Source of the DNA: Anaerolineaceae bacterium UBA2260
GTDB taxonomy: Bacteria > Chloroflexota > Anaerolineae > Anaerolineales > Anaerolineaceae
Assembly: GCA_002347485.1 (NCBI GenBank)
Contig: DDXM01000026.1
Location: 1-10,648, forward strand
Length of the DNA stretch: 10,648 bases
Direction of reading: 5' to 3'
Of this stretch, positions 5,848 to 10,648 are shown one piece after another; position 1 is the stretch's first letter, and every line of letters begins with the position of its first letter. The position numbers and the translations under genes were made by a program. Under the pieces are notes generated by a model. It saw only the letters and a list, made by a program, of their open reading frames with translations, made no database searches and had not been told where the DNA came from.

Positions 5848-7098
5848 ATGCTTCAGCAGTCCCTGTTCCCTCCGCAATCCCTCACCGTCAGCGAGGTCAC
5901 GCGCTACCTGCGCGAGCTGTTCGAGAGCGACGAGATCCTGCGCGAGGTGTGGGTGCAGGGAGAGGTTTCCAACCTCTCCCGCCCGGCGTCCGGGCATATC
6001 TACTTCACCCTTAAAGACCAGGGCGCGGCGCTCAAGTGTGTGATCTGGAAACAGACAGCCTGGCGCTTACCGCTGACCCTGCAGAACGGCATGGCGATCG
6101 AGGCGCACGGGGCGATCGGCGTGTACGAGCGTGACGGGCAATATCAACTCTACGCTGACGCGGTGCGCCTGACCGGCGAGGGCGCGTTGTACCAGGAGTA
6201 CCTGCGCCTCAAAGCCAGGCTAGAAGCGGAAGGACTGTTCTCGCTCGAACGCAAGCGCCCCCTGCCGGAAATGCCAACCGCAATTGGCGTGGTCACCTCG
6301 GCCACCGGGGCTGCGCTGCAGGATATTCTCAACACGTTGCGCCGGCGATTTCCGCTGGTGGAGGTGGTGCTGGCGCCGGTCGCGGTGCAGGGTGAAGAAG
6401 CCGCGCCGCAGATCGTTGACGCCATCCGGCGCTTGAACCTGGAGCCTCACGTGGACCTGATCCTGGTGGCGCGGGGCGGAGGCTCGCTGGAGGACTTGTG
6501 GGCGTTCAATGATGAGCGTGTCGTGCGCGCGATAGCCGATTCGCAATTGCCGGTCATCACCGGCATCGGGCATGAGACCGACTTCACGCTCTCAGACTTC
6601 GCGGCGGATGTGCGCGCCGCCACCCCAACCGCGGCGGCAGAGCAGTCCGTACCTGACCGCGTCGAACTGCGCGAGCAATTTGTCACCGTGGCCAACCTTC
6701 TGGCTTCTGCCTGGCAGCAGCGTTACAACCAGGAGCGCGGGTCGTTGGTGGACGCGGGCAGGCGATTGGAATTACAATCCCCTGCCTGGCGGCTGCGCAA
6801 TGACCGCCAACGTCTCGATGAGCTGCAAGCCCGTTTGGCTACCCGTCAGCGCCACCGGCTGGCGATGCTGCGAGAAAGCGTGGCGAGTATGCGCAAGCAC
6901 CTGGTCAGCCTGAGCCCGGCGGCGGTACTGCAGCGCGGCTATGCCATTGTGCGCAACGCGCAGGGCGACCTGGTGACGAGTGTAAGCCAGGTGCAGCGCG
7001 ATGATGTGCTGGACATCCGCGTGACCGACGGGACGATTCTTGCGCAGGTATTGACCGAACCAACCAAAGACATTAACGGAGGGAATTCCGATGACTGA
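5848..7098 (+). CDS. xseA: Exodeoxyribonuclease VII large subunit
   Basis: A 416-residue protein. Exonuclease VII degrades single-stranded DNA from both ends into oligonucleotides and works in mismatch repair and damage processing. The N-terminal OB-fold (about 10-105) has SVSE-like LTVSEVTRYLRELFESDE and GEVSNLSRPASGHIYFTLKD. The catalytic domain (about 125 onward) shows PTAIGVVTSATGAALQDI (143-160), VARGGGSLEDLWAFNDE (207-223), and ITGIGHETDFTLSDFAADVRA followed by TPTAAAE, all hallmark blocks. The coiled-coil stretch that carries XseB subunits (about 270-350) is somewhat short, and a ROGYAIV-like block (QRGYAIV) closes the protein. A TTG at 5809 could extend the frame by 13 residues, but it overlaps the -35 box, so ATG 5848 (MLQQSLFP) is preferred. 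The gene overlaps xseB by 8 bases. Confidence 0.95.
   Translation: MLQQSLFPPQSLTVSEVTRYLRELFESDEILREVWVQGEVSNLSRPASGHIYFTLKDQGAALKCVIWKQTAWRLPLTLQNGMAIEAHGAIGVYERDGQYQLYADAVRLTGEGALYQEYLRLKARLEAEGLFSLERKRPLPEMPTAIGVVTSATGAALQDILNTLRRRFPLVEVVLAPVAVQGEEAAPQIVDAIRRLNLEPHVDLILVARGGGSLEDLWAFNDERVVRAIADSQLPVITGIGHETDFTLSDFAADVRAATPTAAAEQSVPDRVELREQFVTVANLLASAWQQRYNQERGSLVDAGRRLELQSPAWRLRNDRQRLDELQARLATRQRHRLAMLRESVASMRKHLVSLSPAAVLQRGYAIVRNAQGDLVTSVSQVQRDDVLDIRVTDGTILAQVLTEPTKDINGGNSDD
7078..7083 (+). promoter_or_regulatory. Strong ribosome binding site of xseB inside xseA
   Basis: GGAGGG ends seven bases before the ATG at 7091, within the last codons of xseA. It is the strongest Shine-Dalgarno in the window. 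It contrasts with its absence at xseA and fits the need for more small than large subunits. Confidence 0.7.
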
Positions 7099-7315
7099 TC
7101 AACTCTCAACCTTATCCGACTTGAGCTATGAACAGGCGTTCAGCGAGCTTGAGTCCATTGTCGAAGCGCTGGAAGGCGAACAAAAAACGCTGGATGAATC
7201 GCTGCGGCTTTACGAGCGCGGTCAGCTGCTGGTGCAATACTGCATGGCGCTGCTCGACCAGGCGGACCTGCGCATCCGGCAGTTGAATCCCAACCAGGCG
7301 GGGGAGAACGCGTGA
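7091..7315 (+). CDS. xseB: Exodeoxyribonuclease VII small subunit
   Basis: A 74-residue helical protein of normal family length. The core LSYEQAFSELESIVEALEGE, then LDESLRLYERGQLL, is the XseB signature: a helical hairpin that packs along the XseA coiled coil and is needed for a stable, active holoenzyme. Several XseB copies bind each XseA. The ATG at 7091 is set by GGAGGG seven bases upstream and lies inside the 3' end of xseA (8-base overlap). Its own stop overlaps the GTG start of the next gene in GTGA, so the three genes are very likely co-translated. Confidence 0.95.
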   Translation: MTDQLSTLSDLSYEQAFSELESIVEALEGEQKTLDESLRLYERGQLLVQYCMALLDQADLRIRQLNPNQAGENA

Positions 7316-7761
7316 GCACGCTGGCGGGTTACCCGGAACTGGCCTGCTGCCTGGTCGGCTGGCTGGTGTCTTCGCTGTTCAAGATCCCAACTTATTATTA
7401 CGTGCACCGGCGATTTAACCTGAAGCAGGCTTTTGGCACCGGCGGCATGCCCAGCTCCCACGCGGCGACCGTGACGGCGACCATGCTGGGCATCGGGCTG
7501 TTCAGCGGGTTCGACCACCCTGCGTTTGCCATCGCCGTGGCGGTGACGATGATCGTGATCTATGACGCCGCAGGTGTGCGCCGCGAGGCGGGTTACCACG
7601 CGGTTATCATTAACCGACTGATCGACGAGTATGTGAAAAGCCCGATGATCAATCAGAAGAAATTAAAGGAAGTGATCGGCCACACTCCCCTTGAGGTGGT
7701 CGGCGGCGTGCTTTCCGGATTAATGAGCAGCACTGTGCTTTGGCTCATCTGGCCAAAATAA
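7312..7761 (+). CDS. Divergent PAP2 family membrane protein (DUF212/YuiD-like)
   Basis: A 149-residue membrane protein with the family blocks TGGMPSSHAA (43-52), YDAAGVRREAG (84-94) and LKEVIGHTPLEVVGGVLSG near the C-terminus. Three to four hydrophobic segments are visible, one of them ending the protein. The SSH and RREAG blocks are a degenerate version of the acid-phosphatase/PAP2 active site, suggesting phosphatase chemistry on a membrane lipid or isoprenoid phosphate. The real substrate of this family is unknown. The GTG start overlaps the xseB stop in GTGA, giving a three-gene operon with xseA and xseB. A functional link to exonuclease VII is not obvious; the overlap may only reflect genome compaction. 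Confidence 0.9.
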   Translation: MSTLAGYPELACCLVGWLVSSLFKIPTYYYVHRRFNLKQAFGTGGMPSSHAATVTATMLGIGLFSGFDHPAFAIAVAVTMIVIYDAAGVRREAGYHAVIINRLIDEYVKSPMINQKKLKEVIGHTPLEVVGGVLSGLMSSTVLWLIWPK

Positions 7762-7808
7762 TGCGAAGAACTTACCACGAAATTACAATCGTCTAAATGG
7801 GAAGATAA

Positions 7809-7855
7809 ACCACGAAAGACACTAAAATCACGAAAAACCGAAAAATCCAAAACGT
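7809..7855 (+). repeat. Left boundary array of GxxExxY unit B (9-nt units)
   Basis: Consecutive 9-nt units start at 7811: CACGAAAGA, CACTAAAAT, CACGAAAAA, then the weaker CCGAAAAAT and CCAAAACGT. The block 7809-7835 matches the reverse complement of 8278-8304 at 23 of 27 positions. An isolated ACCACGAAA also occurs at 7774-7782, just after the PAP2 stop, and may be an eroded outlying unit. Confidence 0.78.
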
Positions 7856-7887
7856 TATTACCTAAAAAGACAATAACAGAAAACTCC

Positions 7888-8278
7888 TCACATCACGATC
7901 TCTTCAATCGTCGCTTTGACTGAATGTCCGAAATTTACCAATAATCCCAAACTGAGTCCCGATGCTTTCAGGTAATTCAGAACTTGGGCGCGATGTTCAT
8001 CATAGATAGCTCTCGCCGCTTTCAACTCTAGCAGTATCTTTTCGTAACAAACCAAATCAGCACGGAATATTTGATTGAGCGGGTCACCTTTGCATAAAAC
8101 CACAAATTCCTGCTGACTTTTATACGGGATCTTCCGGAAAAACAATTCCCTGTCCAGAGATTCCTGGTACACAGATTCTGTAAAGCCGCAACCAAGTTGT
8201 CTGTAGATCTCGAAGATAGCACCCTGAACGGCAAGACTCTCTTCTTTAGTAAATGATTTTTTCAGAATTGATATCCAT
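7888..8278 (-). pseudogene. GxxExxY family protein (PD-(D/E)xK nuclease fold), copy B, one-base disruption
   Basis: From ATG 8278 the minus strand reads MDINSEKIIY and then meets TAA. Deleting one T after the Tyr codon (near 8249-8252) restores KEESLAVQGAIFEIYRQLG, the normal family N-terminus. The rest is open to TGA 7890-7888: GCGFTESVYQES holds the name motif (GFTESVY), FRADLVCYEKILLELKA the presumed D...ExK nuclease site, and HRAQVLNYLKASGLSLGLLV the conserved C-terminal block. Apart from the N-terminal shift the protein is intact at about 130 residues, so decay is recent, or a downstream start (for example GTG 8172) yields a shorter product. It is a different subtype from copy A. The ATG lies inside the last unit of the boundary array, so the repeat is part of the gene's start region. 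Confidence 0.8.
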
Positions 8279-8304
8279 TTCGTGGCTTTCGTGTTTTTCG
8301 TGGT
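8276..8304 (-). repeat. Right boundary array of GxxExxY unit B (three 9-nt units)
   Basis: On the minus strand CACGAAAAA (8302-8294), CACGAAAGC (8293-8285) and CACGAAATG (8284-8276) follow each other without gaps. The ATG start of copy B is the end of the third unit. The array begins about 7 bases after the herA stop and is the inverted partner of 7809-7835. Confidence 0.8.
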
Positions 8305-8310
8305 TGCCTT

Positions 8311-10047
8311 CTAAAAACCAAGGTCCTTCATTGCCTGGGCGTCGGTCATGCGATCGTCTTTGCCGAGGAGCTGCTGCCAGAAGGCGTCATCATACCTTCT
8401 TGAGCGCACGAGGATGGGCATGGGCACGCCCCAGCCCAGCAGTAGCACTTCCTCCTTGGGCTGCAGGCGCGCGAGCATGCCGCGCAGGGCGTCGCGCCCG
8501 GCCAGGCCGGAAAGCACCGCGCCGATGTCGTTCTCGTCCCCCAGCCAGCCGGAGACGCGCGTGCCGAGCTGAGACATGACCTCGTCGTAGATCTGCGAGG
8601 GACGCTGGTCGATGATGAGCAGGGTTACGTAGTACTTGCGCATTTCGCGCGCGATTGTGCTGAAGGTGGTCTGCGAGGCCATCTCGCGGTTGAGGATCTT
8701 ATGGGCTTCTTCCACGGCAATCACCAGCGGACGCGGCTCCTTCTTCCCCTCGCTGCGAAATTCGTTGGTCATTTCCTCCCAGGCTTCGCGGATCTTGCGC
8801 GTGAGCAGGTTGGACACCAGCAGGTAATCGAGGTCGGAATCAAAATCGCCGAAGGACAGCACGATATCCTTACCAGCTTTCAGCGACTCGATGACCTCGC
8901 GCAGGGAGTTGATCGGCGCGGGATTGCCAGGGTCGTTGGGGATGATGTAACGGCGGTTGAACACGCGCGAAAGCTTGCTGCGCAAGCCTTCCGCGGCGAA
9001 ATCGTTGACGCCTGCCTGCCGCGCCCAGTGCGCCACGCTGTCATCAGCGGGGATCTTCTTGCCGTCTTCGGTCTCAATCACCGAGCCGACGACCATCTTC
9101 CTAAACTCGTGGAACCAATTCTGCGGGCCGAAGTACTGCACCAGCGCTTCGAGTGTGGTGGGGGTGGTCTCCTTGAGGTTCAATTCGCGGGTGAGCAGTT
9201 CAATGTCTTCGGGCTGGATGTCGGATTCGTTGATCTCCAGGTGGAAGTCGGGCATGTGATTGCGGATCTTCGTGTCACGTCCCAGCCCCACCACACGCAC
9301 GCGCGCAGGGAATTTGCTCTTCAACCCCAGCACTGACTTTCCGGTGTCGGAAGAGGTGTCGTCAAAGCCGTACTCGTTGTGCATGTCCAGCACCAGCACT
9401 GAGGCGGCGTTGTGGTGGATCAGCCCGGCGAGGATGATGCGCGTGAGGAAGGACTTGCCGGTGCCGGTAGCGCCGAAGATGCCCGAACTGCGCTGCACAA
9501 ACTTGTTGAGGTCGATGCACACCGGGTGGTCCTGTTCGCGGGTGCGCCCGATCTCGAATTTGCCTTTTTCCGCCGGGTCGCCGAAGATCTCAGCCACGTC
9601 ACCCTTGTTGGCCAGACGCGCCACGGCGTGGTGCGCCGGCACTGTCTTGATGGGCAGCGGGCGGGGCTCTTCCTCCAATGAAGCGCGCCACTCTACGTAT
9701 TCAGGCGTGCCGGGCTCGGGTCCGCGCTCCAGCATCAAGGCAGGCAGTACCTCCAGGTTGGTGTACAGGGTTTGCGCGGCGAGCAGGCGCGACACAGGTT
9801 CTGCCAGGCGGATGGCGTTCTGCAGTTCAGCGTAGCGCGGGTCGACTGCGCCCAGTTGCAGGTCGGTGACCAGTCCGTAGAACTGCCATTTGCCGCTTTC
9901 AAGCACTACAAAGCCGCCTTCCTGCACTTCATGCGCGGGCACGGTGAGGCGCACGAACAGGTTGGCTTTCAGTCCGCCGCCGACGACATAGCCGATGGGG
10001 CGGTTCTCGGAATCAGAGGGAGTGAGGGGGTATTCAGCAGGGGTCAT
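8311..10047 (-). CDS. herA: HerA-like hexameric DNA translocase/helicase ATPase
   Basis: A 578-residue protein of the HerA-FtsK family, which pumps DNA and works with the nuclease NurA in end resection or DNA defence. An N-terminal HAS-barrel (about 15-130: IGYVVGGGLKANLFVRL, FYGLVTDLQLG) precedes the RecA-like motor. The motor has Walker A GATGTGKS (192-199, Lys198), a VLVLDMHNEYG strand with Asp221, Walker B PLVIAVEEAHKIL (440-452, Glu446/Glu447), and the sensor strand LIIDQRPSQI (477-486). A REMRKYYVTL block (467-476) sits at the subunit interface. The insert at 225-390 is the usual helical domain. ATG 10047 is used: the upstream gene stops 13 bases earlier and the leader has only a weak GCGAG site, suggesting translational coupling. 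It is the second gene of an operon from the right edge and converges with the PAP2 gene. Confidence 0.92.
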   Translation of the reverse strand: MTPAEYPLTPSDSENRPIGYVVGGGLKANLFVRLTVPAHEVQEGGFVVLESGKWQFYGLVTDLQLGAVDPRYAELQNAIRLAEPVSRLLAAQTLYTNLEVLPALMLERGPEPGTPEYVEWRASLEEEPRPLPIKTVPAHHAVARLANKGDVAEIFGDPAEKGKFEIGRTREQDHPVCIDLNKFVQRSSGIFGATGTGKSFLTRIILAGLIHHNAASVLVLDMHNEYGFDDTSSDTGKSVLGLKSKFPARVRVVGLGRDTKIRNHMPDFHLEINESDIQPEDIELLTRELNLKETTPTTLEALVQYFGPQNWFHEFRKMVVGSVIETEDGKKIPADDSVAHWARQAGVNDFAAEGLRSKLSRVFNRRYIIPNDPGNPAPINSLREVIESLKAGKDIVLSFGDFDSDLDYLLVSNLLTRKIREAWEEMTNEFRSEGKKEPRPLVIAVEEAHKILNREMASQTTFSTIAREMRKYYVTLLIIDQRPSQIYDEVMSQLGTRVSGWLGDENDIGAVLSGLAGRDALRGMLARLQPKEEVLLLGWGVPMPILVRSRRYDDAFWQQLLGKDDRMTDAQAMKDLGF

Positions 10048-10060
10048 ATCGGCTCGCTTT

Positions 10061-10648
10061 CTATTGCAGCGCGTTGGAAACCGCGGTGAGAACGTCCATC
10101 AATTGCGGGTAATCATCTTTCATCAGCGCGATGATCTCATTGAGGTAGCGTTCGCGCCAGCCATCAACGTCAGGGTGGTGTGGGATGCCGAGCACCTGTT
10201 TGAGGTGCGCGGTGAGCAGGTCGGCAGCGGGCAGTTCTTCGTTGCGCAGTAGGGCGCGCAGGTAACCCGGTTGGGCGCGGCTGGTGAAACGCAGGATGTC
10301 TTCGTCATCGCAGCGAAAGATCTCGTCGAGCGTCAATGGCGGGTAAGGCACGCGGGTGTGATAGATACGCGCATATTCATCCTCCCAGCCGATGAAGACC
10401 ACGCTCATCTCAATGGGAACATTGCGGTTCTGGCGATTGTCTTCGATGATCTCCGGGGCGACCTCGGCGCTGACCAGCTGGCGCACCAGTCCGTCATCAT
10501 CGATGTGGATCTCGTGCACCAATCCGTATATGCGCTTGCCGTCGTTGAGCGGGATGCGGATCATATCGCCAAAAGCGGGGGTGCTGCTCTGGTTCAAACG
10601 GCAGCCCATCGCGCAGCCGGTGGTATTGGCGCGCAATAATCGTCCAAT
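10061..10648 (-). CDS. Stand-alone HAS-barrel protein upstream of herA, 5' end off the window
   Basis: The frame stays open to the right edge, where it reads IGRLLRANTTGCAMGCRLNQ, so the true start is probably a few codons outside. A TTG at 10636 is possible but would cut off the conserved IGR opening. PAFGDMIRIPL and IYGLVHEIHIDDDGLVRQLV give the beta-rich HAS-barrel pattern seen at the N-terminus of HerA, but no P-loop follows. The C-terminal half (about residues 95-190) is helical and acidic, containing RAQPGYLRALLRNEELPAAD. It ends 13 bases before herA, so the two were surely co-transcribed. By family knowledge, HAS-barrels sit on HerA rings as docking platforms for NurA; this protein may form part of that interface. 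The role is inference. NurA itself is not in the window and would be expected just upstream. Confidence 0.72.
   Translation of the reverse strand: MGRLLRANTTGCAMGCRLNQSSTPAFGDMIRIPLNDGKRIYGLVHEIHIDDDGLVRQLVSAEVAPEIIEDNRQNRNVPIEMSVVFIGWEDEYARIYHTRVPYPPLTLDEIFRCDDEDILRFTSRAQPGYLRALLRNEELPAADLLTAHLKQVLGIPHHPDVDGWRERYLNEIIALMKDDYPQLMDVLTAVSNALQ

Noticed and set aside
7809..8304. CRISPR-like short repeats
   Set aside because: The 8-9 nt units are contiguous with no spacers and no cas genes are present; the arrays are boundary repeats of GxxExxY genes.
8701..9336. A 211-codon open frame on the plus strand opposite herA, plus another at 9260-9835
   Set aside because: They lie wholly antisense to a well supported HerA motor domain, show no recognisable motif, and are expected by-products of GC-rich codon use.

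Overview
The window looks like a chromosomal segment of a bacterium, most plausibly a Chloroflexota (Anaerolineae-like) genome. This placement is inferred from the gene mix: a HerA-type ATPase with a separate HAS-barrel partner, a Y-D-A-A-G-V-R-R type divergent PAP2 protein, a WSPWRM-type HIT protein, and GxxExxY genes bracketed by short CACGAAA / CGCAAAG repeats. It is not proven by a marker gene. Most gene bodies are GC-rich, while the gaps holding mobile or accessory remnants are visibly AT-richer.

Layout. The left edge holds the first eight codons of a minus-strand FmdB-type zinc-ribbon gene with a near-consensus sigma-70 promoter. Next come mntP (manganese efflux, minus strand) and, divergently, a membrane-anchored predicted HExxH metallopeptidase (854-2263). 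Three bases after it starts a HAD-family hydrolase gene that is frameshifted and then cut off. The cut coincides with the C-terminal end of an internally deleted IS1182-type transposase (minus strand). That remnant abuts the C-terminal tail of a REP-associated (Y1) transposase on the plus strand. gatB follows at 3312.

gatB converges with a HIT-family gene, and the gap between them holds a decayed GxxExxY gene (copy A). The HIT gene is divergent from a probable xseA-xseB-PAP2 operon, whose overlaps suggest co-translation; xseA has a promoter so close to its ATG that the mRNA is probably leaderless. The PAP2 gene converges with a herA operon read from the right edge (HAS-barrel protein, then HerA ATPase). 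The gap between PAP2 and herA holds a second GxxExxY gene (copy B) with a one-base disruption.

Main finding. Both GxxExxY genes (predicted PD-(D/E)xK nuclease fold) lie in gaps between convergent genes. Each is enclosed by an inverted pair of short arrays made of three or more small units, 8 nt around copy A and 9 nt around copy B. The unit sequences differ but the architecture is the same. This suggests a small nuclease-gene unit, with its own boundary repeats, that settles between gene ends. Both copies carry lesions, so these two may no longer be active.
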